Source: Spirochaetaceae bacterium (GTDB taxonomy: Bacteria > Spirochaetota > Spirochaetia > Treponematales > Breznakiellaceae). Taken from it: a DNA stretch of 7,796 nucleotides. A program made the translations under genes and the position numbers. Under the pieces are notes generated by a model. The model was not told the origin of the DNA. It did no database searches and saw only the letters and a list, made by a program, of their open reading frames with translations. Shown in pieces: positions 1-6,816 of this stretch. Positions within the stretch are counted from its first letter, which is position 1. Every line of letters starts with the position of its first letter. Location: contig JAIRPU010000036.1 of the NCBI GenBank assembly GCA_031256815.1, positions 1 to 7,796 on the forward strand. The letters are read 5' to 3'.

Positions 1-208
1 TCGGTTTTTTTAGCCGTTTGGTTAGAATTTGCGGGTCGTTCAGGTAATCCCAGCCATACCAGCCCTTCAAACAGGCTGTACCGTCGTTTGTCCTGCCGGG
101 AGCGGGACGCACGTCCAGGATTTTGTTTGCCGCTTTGTCAACGGTAAACATCAGCTGACATCCTGCCCCACAGTAGGCGCAGGTGGTCTTAATTTCTTTT
201 ACTGCCAT
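1..208 (-). CDS. fdhF: Formate dehydrogenase alpha subunit, FDH-H type, N-terminal fragment (runs off the left edge)
   Basis: I translated the minus strand from the ATG at 208-206; 69 codons are visible before the window ends. The start has a strong Shine-Dalgarno, AAGGAG, at 219-214 with a 5-nt spacer. The fragment is the N-terminal iron-sulfur domain of a molybdopterin oxidoreductase. C10, C13, C17 and C46 are spaced as the four ligands of the [4Fe-4S] cluster, and K48 just after C46 matches the conserved electron-relay lysine. The run TACLKGWYGWDYLNDPQIL closely resembles the same stretch of E. coli FdhF (formate dehydrogenase H), so I favour the formate:H2 / CO2-reductase-linked type over respiratory FdnG/FdoG. 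The family oxidises formate or reduces CO2 with a bis-MGD Mo or W cofactor. There is no signal peptide, so a cytoplasmic protein is expected. The selenocysteine/cysteine position (about residue 140 in E. coli) is outside the window. The fragment is intact but truncated by the window. Confidence 0.9.
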   Translation of the reverse strand, partial: MAVKEIKTTCAYCGAGCQLMFTVDKAANKILDVRPAPGRTNDGTACLKGWYGWDYLNDPQILTKRLKKP

Positions 209-259
209 AGCTTCTCCTTCATAGTTAAACTTCTGAATTTTTTATGATTTCAACTTAAA

Positions 260-288
260 ATTATAGCATGAAAATTTAAACGAGGCAA
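260..288 (-). promoter_or_regulatory. Sigma-70-type promoter of fdhF
   Basis: On the minus strand, TTGCCT (288-283) is followed after exactly 17 nt by TATAAT (265-260). The -10 is preceded by TGC, so it also reads as an extended -10. The predicted start point is near 253, giving a leader of about 45 nt with the AAGGAG site near its end. The promoter sits in the 107-bp gap between the acyl-CoA synthetase stop and fdhF, so fdhF can be transcribed independently. No clear operator is visible, and the gap is otherwise AT-rich. An imperfect dyad at about 285-310 (GCAGCTTTTTT against AAAAAAAAGTTGC on the minus strand) overlaps the -35 side. Confidence 0.6.
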
Positions 289-315
289 CTTTTTTTTATA
301 AAAAAGCTGCTAATC

Positions 316-2046
316 TTAACTCTGGTTTTTTGCCGAGGTTAAGGCAGAAATTTTATCTATGGCGCGTATGGCCGAACGCCGGATTTTTCCACTTATCGTT
401 TTGGGCAGGGTATCGGCAAATTCAATAATACGCGGAAATTTATAGGACGCCGTTTGTTTTTTTACAAATTCCTGTAATTCACGGGATAAGGCGGGGTTAG
501 GCTCCCATCCGAAAGCAAGCACAATCGTTGCCTTTACCGCCTGACCGCGTTTTGGGCAGGCTACACCGGTTACAGCACATTCCATTACCGCCGGATGTTT
601 TGAAAGCACGCTTTCAACTTCAAACGGGCTTATCCTGTAACCGGCGCTTTTAATCATATCATCCTTGCGGCTCAAAAACCAAAGATAACCGTCTTTGTCG
701 CGCCGCGCTATGTCGCCCGTCCGGTAAACACCGCCTTCAAAGGTGGCGCGCGTTAGCTCTTCTTCTTTGTAATAACCGGAAAACATTCCAAAAGGCCGGC
801 CGGAATCTAGGCGAAGCACTATTTCTCCCGGCGTATCACAATCACAGCTATTTCCTTCGTTATCTATTATATCGACATCATAACCCGGGGCGGGCTTACC
901 CATGGAACCCTGCCGTACTTCCATTCCGGTAAAAGTTCCAACCAGCAGAGTGGTCTCGGTCTGTCCGAAGCCCTCATAAATAATCTTTCCGGTAAGTTCA
1001 CGCCATCTTTTTGCAAGCTCAGGTTCCAGCGCTTCACCGGCGGTAGTGCAATGTTTAAGTGAGGATAAATCGTATACCGAAAGATCCTGGCGTCCAAGAT
1101 AGCGGTAAACTGTCGGCGGGGCGCAAAATGTTGTAACTTTGTAACGCGCCATTTTTTCCAGCAAAAGAGCGGGCTTAAAAGCAAGCATATCGTATACAAA
1201 AACCGCGCTGCCACAGAGCCACTGCCCGTAAATTTTACCCCACATTGCCTTTGCCCAGCCTGTTTCGGCTACTGTCAAATGCAAGCCGCCATCGACAACA
1301 TTTTGCCAGTACTTTGCCGTTACTATATGCCCAAGCGGATATGTAAAGTTATGCGCTACCATTTTTGGATGTCCGGATGTTCCCGATGTAAAATAGAGCA
1401 GCATTGTATCGCTGTTTTTAATCTCATCGTTTTTCTGCGGCTCTGTCCATAAATCAGAATATGATTTATAACCCTGTATTGCGCGTCCGTCCCGCGTTAC
1501 GCCGCCCTGCTCAAAACTCAGCCAGCCTGAACGGGGGTTTCCGGTTGTAACAAGCTCGCATTTGTTTTTTAAAAGCGCATTCTCCGCTTCGTTTTGCAGA
1601 ATTTCGTCTTCCAGCGTAACAAGAAGTTTTATTCCCGCCATATCAGCGCGGTAAGCTATGTCTTCTTTTAGCAGCATATTTGTTGCGGGAACAGCGATAG
1701 CGCCAATTCTGTGCAGAGCCAGCAGAAAAAACCAGAATTCATAACGCCGCCTTAGGATGAGCATAACCGCATCGCCTTTTTTTATGCCCAGTGCGGTAAG
1801 AAAATGCGCGGTTCTGGCCGATTCTGACGCCAGGTCGTTAAAGCTGAATGTTATACTGTTACCCGCGTCATCGCACCAAACAAGCGCGCGGCGCTCTTCT
1901 TCTGATTGAGCATAGACATCAACTACATCGCGGACAAAATTAAAGCGCTCTGGAACGCGAATTTCAAAATTTTTTCTTAGTTCCTCATAGAAAACGCCGC
2001 CTCCCTGCGCTTTAGAAGGCATGGCGGCAAACTTTTGAAGTAGCAT
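316..2046 (-). CDS. AMP-forming acyl-CoA synthetase (medium-chain / ACSM-like)
   Basis: This 576-residue protein of the ANL adenylate-forming superfamily should activate a carboxylic acid with ATP to an acyl-AMP and then to the acyl-CoA, in the cytoplasm. Visible motifs in order are: the ATP-binding loop FTSGTSGHPKM (219-229), YEGFGQTET (357-365), the RTGD motif (442-445), the hinge RKDDM (460-464), SAGYRISPFEVE (467-478), and PKTISGKIRR (548-557) with K554 as the expected catalytic lysine. All key residues are present and the length is normal. The opening FNFVRDVVD (35-43) and KSAGYRISPFEVES resemble the ACSM/MACS branch (medium- or branched-chain, sometimes aromatic acids) more than acetyl-CoA synthetase; the substrate cannot be read from the sequence. 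The start is uncertain: ATG 2046 has no Shine-Dalgarno, only an A/T-rich leader, and a second ATG at 2022 (M9) has none either. It is separated from lptB by 87 bp and from fdhF by 107 bp, so its operon membership is unclear. Confidence 0.88.
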   Translation of the reverse strand: MLLQKFAAMPSKAQGGGVFYEELRKNFEIRVPERFNFVRDVVDVYAQSEEERRALVWCDDAGNSITFSFNDLASESARTAHFLTALGIKKGDAVMLILRRRYEFWFFLLALHRIGAIAVPATNMLLKEDIAYRADMAGIKLLVTLEDEILQNEAENALLKNKCELVTTGNPRSGWLSFEQGGVTRDGRAIQGYKSYSDLWTEPQKNDEIKNSDTMLLYFTSGTSGHPKMVAHNFTYPLGHIVTAKYWQNVVDGGLHLTVAETGWAKAMWGKIYGQWLCGSAVFVYDMLAFKPALLLEKMARYKVTTFCAPPTVYRYLGRQDLSVYDLSSLKHCTTAGEALEPELAKRWRELTGKIIYEGFGQTETTLLVGTFTGMEVRQGSMGKPAPGYDVDIIDNEGNSCDCDTPGEIVLRLDSGRPFGMFSGYYKEEELTRATFEGGVYRTGDIARRDKDGYLWFLSRKDDMIKSAGYRISPFEVESVLSKHPAVMECAVTGVACPKRGQAVKATIVLAFGWEPNPALSRELQEFVKKQTASYKFPRIIEFADTLPKTISGKIRRSAIRAIDKISALTSAKNQS

Positions 2047-2133
2047 AATTATTTATTTAGACAGAATTTTTTAAAAAGAGTTGCACTTTAGGCAGTTTTT
2101 TGACGTAAAAAATTCAGCCTGTTTTTGAATGGA
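2047..2133. other. AT-rich gap between lptB and the acyl-CoA synthetase
   Basis: These 87 bp contain no gene. I see no stem-loop with a U tract that would end lptB transcription, no convincing -35/-10 pair on the minus strand and no Shine-Dalgarno before 2046. The synthetase may therefore be read through from lptB, or use a promoter I cannot recognise. Confidence 0.5.
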
Positions 2134-3984
2134 TTACATACGGAATTCAGAGCCAAGATAGACATCGCGGACAGTTTGATTGGACAGAATTATATTTTTA
2201 TCGCCGCGGGCTACGATTAATCCCTGATTTATTATAAACGCATCGGTTGTAATTTCCAGGGTATCGCGTACATTATGGTCTGTTATCAGTATGCCTATGC
2301 CGCCGTCTGCGAGTCTTTTTATAATCTGCTTAATTTCGAATACGGCTATTGGGTCTATTCCGGCAAAAGGTTCATCGAGCAGCAGGAATTTAGGTTCTAT
2401 GGCGAGCGAACGGGCAATCTCTGTCCGCCGGCGTTCTCCGCCTGAGAGCGTGTAGCCAAGCTGCCTGCGTATTCGCCCTATGCTGAATTCTTCTATAAGT
2501 TCGTTTAGTTTCTGTTTTTTTTGTTTTTTATTTATATCGCGCCGGCTTTCGAGTATTGCCCAAATATTTTGCTCTACGGTAAGTTTGCGAAAAATTGACG
2601 CTTCCTGGGGCAGGTAGGCTATTCCCATTCGCGCTCTGCGATACATAGGGCCGCGAATAATGCTTACATTGTTTAGTTTTATGTCGCCTGTAGTGGGTTT
2701 TAAAAAACCTACTATCATGTAGAATATGGTAGTTTTTCCAGCGCCATTCGGGCCTAAAAGTCCGGCGACCCTGCCGCCCATCATGGAGAATCCTACTCCG
2801 CGCACAATTTCTTTACGGCCAAAACTTTTACGGAGGTTCATAACGGTTAGCGTATTTTTACCTTCAACGAAGCGCCGTCTCTGGCGGCGGTCGCCTTCTT
2901 CGCTTGCTTTATTGCGTCTTTCGGTAAACTCTTCGTCTGATTGAGAGCGCCGGCGGCGGTCGCGCCGGTCGATAAATTCATTTAAGCCATCGCCGCGCAC
3001 ACGTCTTTCACCCTTTCTTTTATCTTCGCCTTTTTCGTCAAACTCAGGTTTAGAACGCTGACGGCGGTCGACAAATTGATTCAAACCATTGTCCTGCGCG
3101 GCTTTTTCGTCTTTTGTTTTGTCTTCTTCTTTTTTTATCTCGACTTTTAATTCGTCTTTTTCTTCTTTTTCGGCTTTGTTTTCACCGTGTTTTTCGGTAA
3201 ATTCCGGCCGCGAACGCCGCCGGCCTCTCCGGTCTGAAAATTCTGCCTGATTTTCTGCGCGCACGCCTCTTTCGTCTTGTTCTTTTGCCTCGTTATTTTG
3301 TTTTAAAAGTTCTGCCTGCTCCGCCTCTTTGGGCGGCGCAGCTTCCTGCTGCAGTCCGGCCTGCGGCGCGGCCTCTTGTTGCTGCGCCGTTTCTTGTTGC
3401 TGCGCCGTTTCTTGTTGCTGCGCCGTTTCTTGTTGCTGCGCGGTCTCCTGCGGCGTTGCCTGTTGTATGGCAGGCTGCGTTACAAAATCCTGCGGCGTTG
3501 CCTGCGGCGGCGTAGCCGCCTGTTGTTGCCGCGCCGTTTCTTGTTGCTGCGCGGCCTGTTGCGGCGTTATCTGCTGCGCGGCTTGCCACTCAGTTGCCTG
3601 CCGCTGTGCGGCTTTCTGAGGCGCTTCAAGCTTTAACACCGGAACGGCAGCCGGTTTTTCGGCGCCGAACTGGAAAGGCGCGGCAGACTTTGTCTCGGAT
3701 ATGGTAACCGGTTTTAGCGCGCGCGCCTCAGCAGGCTTTGGCGCGGCAGAAGGCTTTGCGGGTGGCGCAACAGGCGTTGCGGGTGTCGCAGCAGGAGCGG
3801 CAGGTTTTGCGGGTACAGCCGGCGGTTTTAACGCGCGTTTTGAAGCAGGCGCGGCGTCATGTTTAGAGTTCGTGGATTGAAGCTCATCTTTTAATACGCC
3901 GGCTGCCCGCGAAATAAGGCCGTGGCGTCGCCCCGGCTTCTTGCTTGTATCTAACGCCGCGTTACATTTACTAACCAGCCCCAT
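2134..3984 (-). CDS. lptB: LPS export ABC transporter ATPase LptB with a ~377-residue low-complexity N-terminal extension
   Basis: The last 239 residues (378-616) are a complete LptB-type ABC ATPase, which in the family powers LptFG extraction of lipopolysaccharide at the inner membrane. Visible are Walker A GPNGAGKTT (411-419), Q-loop Q460 in LPQEAS, signature LSGGE (513-517), Walker B FLLLDEP (533-539) with E538, and H570 in TDHNVRD. A normal LptB is about 240 residues, so residues 1-377 are extra. Residues about 45-220 are Ala/Pro/Gln-rich with QQQETA repeats; residues 230-375 are strongly charged and carry a degenerate repeat around DRRxRRR...EF(T/D)E at about 249, 302 and 335. This region looks disordered, with no signal peptide or membrane helix. 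The long start is supported by an AAGGA Shine-Dalgarno (3995-3991, 6-nt spacer), by a 2-bp gap to lptA, and by the lack of any other Met before residue 382, which already lies inside the ATPase fold. Translation is probably coupled to lptA. Confidence 0.9.
   Translation of the reverse strand: MGLVSKCNAALDTSKKPGRRHGLISRAAGVLKDELQSTNSKHDAAPASKRALKPPAVPAKPAAPAATPATPVAPPAKPSAAPKPAEARALKPVTISETKSAAPFQFGAEKPAAVPVLKLEAPQKAAQRQATEWQAAQQITPQQAAQQQETARQQQAATPPQATPQDFVTQPAIQQATPQETAQQQETAQQQETAQQQETAQQQEAAPQAGLQQEAAPPKEAEQAELLKQNNEAKEQDERGVRAENQAEFSDRRGRRRSRPEFTEKHGENKAEKEEKDELKVEIKKEEDKTKDEKAAQDNGLNQFVDRRQRSKPEFDEKGEDKRKGERRVRGDGLNEFIDRRDRRRRSQSDEEFTERRNKASEEGDRRQRRRFVEGKNTLTVMNLRKSFGRKEIVRGVGFSMMGGRVAGLLGPNGAGKTTIFYMIVGFLKPTTGDIKLNNVSIIRGPMYRRARMGIAYLPQEASIFRKLTVEQNIWAILESRRDINKKQKKQKLNELIEEFSIGRIRRQLGYTLSGGERRRTEIARSLAIEPKFLLLDEPFAGIDPIAVFEIKQIIKRLADGGIGILITDHNVRDTLEITTDAFIINQGLIVARGDKNIILSNQTVRDVYLGSEFRM
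3374..3445 (-). repeat. 18-bp in-frame tandem repeat encoding QQQETA inside the lptB extension
   Basis: Three identical 18-bp copies (3374-3391, 3392-3409, 3410-3427; plus-strand unit TCTTGTTGCTGCGCCGTT) are followed by a diverged fourth copy (3428-3445). Another near-copy lies apart at 3539-3556. The unit is a multiple of three, so a change in copy number alters protein length by six residues without breaking the frame. Near-identity at DNA level suggests recent duplication by slippage. Confidence 0.9.
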
Positions 3985-3986
3985 TC

Positions 3987-4607
3987 CTATTCCTTAATCG
4001 CGCCGGAAACAGAACCCTCCATTATCACATCATCGGTGTCTAAATCAACGCTGATGCGGTCCGCGCGGAACTCATCATCTTTTTTGTATACCACAGGAAA
4101 ACCCGATAAATCGAGTATTTTAGCATCGCGGCGGTATACGGCATATTCAGAACGGCAAACAATATCGTCCTTAAACATTCGCACAGAAATTTGAAAAATC
4201 GCTATTTCTGTACCGTCATCATATTCAATATGCCGCCCTCGCGCAACTACCTCATTTTTTTTATCTTCCAGTGATGAATTGCCTTCCATAACCAGCTTTT
4301 TTGAGTTGCGGTCGTACAGCATCTTGTCTGTTGTAAAAAAGATTTGTTTTTTTTCATCGCGCCCCGAAACAGCGCCGGAACATTCGATAAAACGGTTGTC
4401 TTTCCCGGAAATTTCTATTCTATCCGCTTTAATAAAAAGATTATCCGAAACAACTTGCGCGTTTCCGACAAGGACGGTAGTCTCGCGCCCTGTCGCGCGT
4501 CCGCCCGTCATCCTGTCCGCCTCAAAATTAAATTTTTCGGCAAACAGAAACAACGGAGCAAACGAACAGCACAAAAAATATGCCAAAAAGATAAAACTCT
4601 TAAACAT
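3987..4607 (-). CDS. lptA: LptA/OstA-like periplasmic LPS transport protein
   Basis: This 206-residue protein begins with a hydrophobic signal peptide (about 1-23, ending LFLFA before EKFNF), so it should be exported to the periplasm. The mature part has the alternating beta pattern of the OstA/LptA domain, for example FEADRMTGG, VLVGNAQVVSDNLFIKADRIEI and IECSGAVSG. The family forms the beta-jellyroll bridge carrying LPS between membranes. Its identity is strengthened by lptB starting two bases after its stop; the lptB Shine-Dalgarno lies in its last codons. The ATG at 4607 is the only start that yields the signal peptide. Its Shine-Dalgarno is weak (ACGGAA) and lies within one arm of an inverted repeat. 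lptC, normally near, is not in the window. If the host is a Treponema, the cargo may be an atypical outer-membrane glycolipid rather than classical LPS; that is inference. Confidence 0.85.
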   Translation of the reverse strand: MFKSFIFLAYFLCCSFAPLFLFAEKFNFEADRMTGGRATGRETTVLVGNAQVVSDNLFIKADRIEISGKDNRFIECSGAVSGRDEKKQIFFTTDKMLYDRNSKKLVMEGNSSLEDKKNEVVARGRHIEYDDGTEIAIFQISVRMFKDDIVCRSEYAVYRRDAKILDLSGFPVVYKKDDEFRADRISVDLDTDDVIMEGSVSGAIKE

Positions 4608-4610
4608 CGG

Positions 4611-4674
4611 ATTCCGTTAAATTATATATTCACTTATAGTTATAAAACAAGTCCATTTTTTAATTTAACGGAAT
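4611..4674. repeat. 14-bp perfect inverted repeat enclosing the lptA promoter
   Basis: ATTCCGTTAAATTA at 4611-4624 is matched by its exact reverse complement TAATTTAACGGAAT at 4661-4674, with 36 bp between. The arm nearest lptA overlaps the 3' part of the predicted -10, the start point and the weak Shine-Dalgarno of lptA. In a transcript reading through from trpF-mobA, the arms could pair and hide that site; a transcript starting at the internal promoter would lack the far arm. The arms could instead be paired protein-binding sites about 50 bp apart. The stem is AT-rich and has no U tract, so it is not a classical terminator. Confidence 0.8.
4621..4650 (-). promoter_or_regulatory. Predicted promoter of lptA-lptB
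   Basis: On the minus strand TTGTTT (4650-4645) is followed after 18 nt by a perfect TATAAT (4626-4621). The predicted start point near 4614 leaves a leader of only about 7 nt before the lptA ATG, so this transcript would be nearly leaderless. The surrounding DNA is AT-rich, so chance matches are possible, but the perfect -10 and its position between the arms of the inverted repeat make it the best candidate. Confidence 0.45.
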
Positions 4675-4717
4675 ATAAACGGCGCTTCTTAACAGATTTC
4701 ACAAAAGAATCGGAATT

Positions 4718-5887
4718 TTATCCTGACGCACCATGCGCCTCAGACAAATCATCTACTGTGTTTATGTTAAAAAACTCATGCCGGCTATATGCGTCTATCA
4801 GTGTTGTTTTTGCGTTATCAAAAAGCCTGGCCGCTTTATATTCGCCGCGCATAAGCGCTTCGCCTATTAAAGCACGCAAACTCTTGTGGTAAAGCGCGTT
4901 AAAAGGTTCTATAAATCCGTCCGGACGCCTTGAGGCAACAAGTTCCGGAGAGCCTGTCCGCGCTGCGGCTAAAACAGTGTGAATATAATGCGGCGATATA
5001 AACGGCATATCGCAAGCTACAACATAGAGATATTCGCCTGAACAGACTTCCATTGCGCTGTAAATTCCGGCAAGAGGGCCGGCGCCAATCGTGTCGCGCA
5101 CAACGGTAACCCCTTTTTGCTCAAAAGGGGTGTTTGAAGATACAATAACCTGCGGAAATAACTCTTTTAACAGACTAATTTGCGTTTCAATAAGGGATTC
5201 GCCGCGTAAAACAAGTTTTTTTTTGTCGTAACCAATGCGCCTGCCCTTGCCGCCGGCGAGAATTAGCGCGCTTACACAATTTTGGCGTGTTTTTTGCGTT
5301 AAACTTATAATTTTTTCACGGTTTTTTACGCCGTCTGTTTCCGCTCCTGAAGAAACATCTATGCCAAATGGGTTTAACGCGGCTGCCGCGTCAATGTTTG
5401 AAGAATTTATACCGCCGGCAAGAAACCAGGGAAGCTCAAAGCGGAGGCCCGCAAGACAGTCCCAGTTAAAAACAGCGCCGCTTCCCGCTCCGGAATCCAG
5501 CAAAATATAAGCGGCGTTTTTATAAGAGCCGGCAGCCTGTTTTATCTCCAGCGCGCTTAAATCTTTTGCCTTTATTGTTTTAATAACAGACATTCCGGTT
5601 TCTTCGCGTAAACTGTTTATATAGGCGGCATCTTCTTCTCCGTGAAGCTGCGCTATGCTTATTGTTTTTTCGTTAAAAAGCCTGATTATTTCTTCGCGGG
5701 GGGCATTTACAAACACTCCTACTGAAGCTATTTCCGGTTTTAGGTTTTCCCTGAATTTTGCCGCGGTTTTGCCGTCTATTTGGCGTCTGCCTGGAGCAAA
5801 TACAAAACCGGCAAAGTCGGGGCAGGCTTCGTTTACAAAATCTACATCCTGAGCGCGGCAAATTCCGCAAATTTTTATCTTTACCAT
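4718..5887 (-). CDS. Fused phosphoribosylanthranilate isomerase (TrpF) - molybdenum cofactor guanylyltransferase (MobA)
   Basis: One uninterrupted 389-residue frame holds two complete enzymes. Residues 1 to about 203 are TrpF, which converts N-(5-phosphoribosyl)anthranilate to CdRP in tryptophan synthesis: KICGI with catalytic C7, QLHGEED (80-86), LLDSGAGSG (129-137) with D131 as the likely general acid, LAGGI (156-160) and GIDVSSGAE (175-183). Residues from about 204 are MobA, which transfers GMP from GTP to molybdopterin: LILAGGKGRRIGYDKKKL (208-225), GAGPLAGI (268-275), CDMPF (292-296) and the C-terminal FNINT (373-377). The domains adjoin with almost no linker (DNA junction near 5278). 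Each is of normal size with its key residues intact, so this looks like a true fusion rather than a decayed gene. The ATG at 5887 lies inside the end of pyrK (7-bp overlap), implying translational coupling. No other trp gene is in the window; a Mo/W enzyme, fdhF, is. Cytoplasmic. Confidence 0.9.
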   Translation of the reverse strand: MVKIKICGICRAQDVDFVNEACPDFAGFVFAPGRRQIDGKTAAKFRENLKPEIASVGVFVNAPREEIIRLFNEKTISIAQLHGEEDAAYINSLREETGMSVIKTIKAKDLSALEIKQAAGSYKNAAYILLDSGAGSGAVFNWDCLAGLRFELPWFLAGGINSSNIDAAAALNPFGIDVSSGAETDGVKNREKIISLTQKTRQNCVSALILAGGKGRRIGYDKKKLVLRGESLIETQISLLKELFPQVIVSSNTPFEQKGVTVVRDTIGAGPLAGIYSAMEVCSGEYLYVVACDMPFISPHYIHTVLAAARTGSPELVASRRPDGFIEPFNALYHKSLRALIGEALMRGEYKAARLFDNAKTTLIDAYSRHEFFNINTVDDLSEAHGASG

Positions 5888-6762
5888 ATAATTTCTTTGG
5901 CGTTAAACACAGGCCCGTCTGCGCAGCAACGCCGGTTGCCGTGAACTGTTTTTACAACGCAGCCCAGACAGGCGCCAACGCCGCAGGCCATTCGCCGCTC
6001 GATGCTAACAATGCAGCAAACATCCGCCTGCCGGCAAAGCGCCGCTGTTTTTGACATCATTGCGGGCGGGCCGCAGGCAATAACGGCGTCAAATTTTTCT
6101 TTTTTTAAAGCTTCGCCAAGCGAATCTGTTACAAAACCTTTATGATTAGAACAAATCGCGGTTTTGCAGGATAAAGCCCCTGTTTTAGCGGATAATTCTG
6201 GAAAAACACCGTCTTCCGACGCAAAAACAAAATGTTCAACCAATGGGAGGAGGCCTTCAAACAGAGGATTTATAGTTTTGTTATTAAAACCATGCTTAAA
6301 TCCTGCAAAAAAACTGATTTTTTGAATTTTGTTTATTGATGAAGCGCACTCTGCGCCATTCCGGGGCGGTTCAAAATTTTCGCGGCGCGCCGCAAGATGC
6401 CTTAATGGGGCAATTCCTGTACCGCCGGAAACAAGCGCAAGCCTGGAAGCGCCGGCCGGAATTAAACGCTCAAAACTGTTGCCAAGCGGCCCTGTAAGTT
6501 CAACAGGCGCTCCTGGAATAAGCGCAAGCAGCGCGGCGCTGCCTTCTCCTTTTTCTTCGATTATAAATGAAATTTCGCCGTTTTCCGCAGACGCGACGCC
6601 AAAAGGCCGGCAAAGAAAAGTCCGTGCGCCAGGCGGTTTTAGCATAAAAAACTGGCCGGCTTCCGGCGCAGCGCCATTCCACAGAAATTTAAGCTCTTTT
6701 ATTTTTGAAGACAAAAGCCTGGAAGCAAGCAGGGGCGCGGTAAAACTGGCGCTCTTATTCAT
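5881..6762 (-). CDS. pyrK: Dihydroorotate dehydrogenase B electron-transfer subunit (PyrK)
   Basis: This 293-residue protein of the ferredoxin-reductase-like family should pass electrons between the PyrD subunit and NAD through FAD and a [2Fe-2S] cluster in pyrimidine synthesis. Visible are the flavin-binding RPFGVAS (52-58), GPLGNSF (91-97), the nucleotide-fold GGTGIAPL (113-120), ACGPPAMM (229-236), and the PyrK cluster motif with C260, C265, C268 and C280 ending in ADGPVF. The cluster spacing and DGPVF distinguish it from NfnA-like relatives, though a PyrK-like subunit serving another partner cannot be excluded because no pyrD is adjacent. I chose ATG 6762: the frame extends upstream to a TTG at 6798, but that codon lies in the terminator tail and has no usable Shine-Dalgarno. 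ATG 6762 itself has only a weak GGA 11 nt upstream. The stop overlaps the trpF-mobA start. A strong intrinsic terminator stands between its best upstream promoters and its start. About 30 residues near 131-160 look like a family-variable insertion. Confidence 0.88.
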   Translation of the reverse strand: MNKSASFTAPLLASRLLSSKIKELKFLWNGAAPEAGQFFMLKPPGARTFLCRPFGVASAENGEISFIIEEKGEGSAALLALIPGAPVELTGPLGNSFERLIPAGASRLALVSGGTGIAPLRHLAARRENFEPPRNGAECASSINKIQKISFFAGFKHGFNNKTINPLFEGLLPLVEHFVFASEDGVFPELSAKTGALSCKTAICSNHKGFVTDSLGEALKKEKFDAVIACGPPAMMSKTAALCRQADVCCIVSIERRMACGVGACLGCVVKTVHGNRRCCADGPVFNAKEIIW

Positions 6763-6786
6763 ATTTTTATAATTCCACAGCTTTAT

Positions 6787-6816
6787 GCCCCGTGTCAATA
6801 AAAAAGCCCCGTGTCA
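6787..6816. repeat. Duplicated terminator arm (11-bp direct repeat)
   Basis: GCCCCGTGTCA occurs at 6787-6797 and again at 6806-6816, where it is one arm of the terminator hairpin. The outer copy could also pair with 6820-6828, so a minus-strand RNA has one 5' arm and two competing 3' arms, as an attenuator might. The outer copy also carries TTGACA (6798-6793, minus strand), a consensus -35, but the only fair -10 (TATAAA) lies 21 nt further and would start transcription at the pyrK ATG. Confidence 0.6.

Noticed and set aside
29..247. 72-codon plus-strand frame
   Set aside because: It is antisense to the fdhF fragment, whose iron-sulfur motif and ribosome site are clear, and has no support of its own.
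285..315. Terminator of the acyl-CoA synthetase gene
   Set aside because: The dyad is almost all A/T with a G-U pair and no following U run; it is too weak to call.
3374..3556. CRISPR-like array
   Set aside because: The repeats are contiguous 18-mers without spacers, in frame with a coding sequence; there are no cas genes.
3285..3636. Open frames on both strands across the lptB extension giving Cys-, Leu/Arg- or Ala/Thr/Gly-rich proteins
   Set aside because: They are other-frame translations of the 18-bp repeat and GC-rich low-complexity DNA; none has a ribosome site or a recognisable domain, and all lie inside lptB.
5881..6762. Reading pyrK as NfnA or a sulfide dehydrogenase subunit
   Set aside because: The C-terminal cluster motif CGVGACLGC with CADGPVF is the PyrK form and differs from the NfnA form as I recall it.
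6763..6798. Upstream TTG start for pyrK, adding 12 residues
   Set aside because: The codon lies right at the terminator tail with no Shine-Dalgarno, and the added residues are not needed by the fold; ATG 6762 is preferred.
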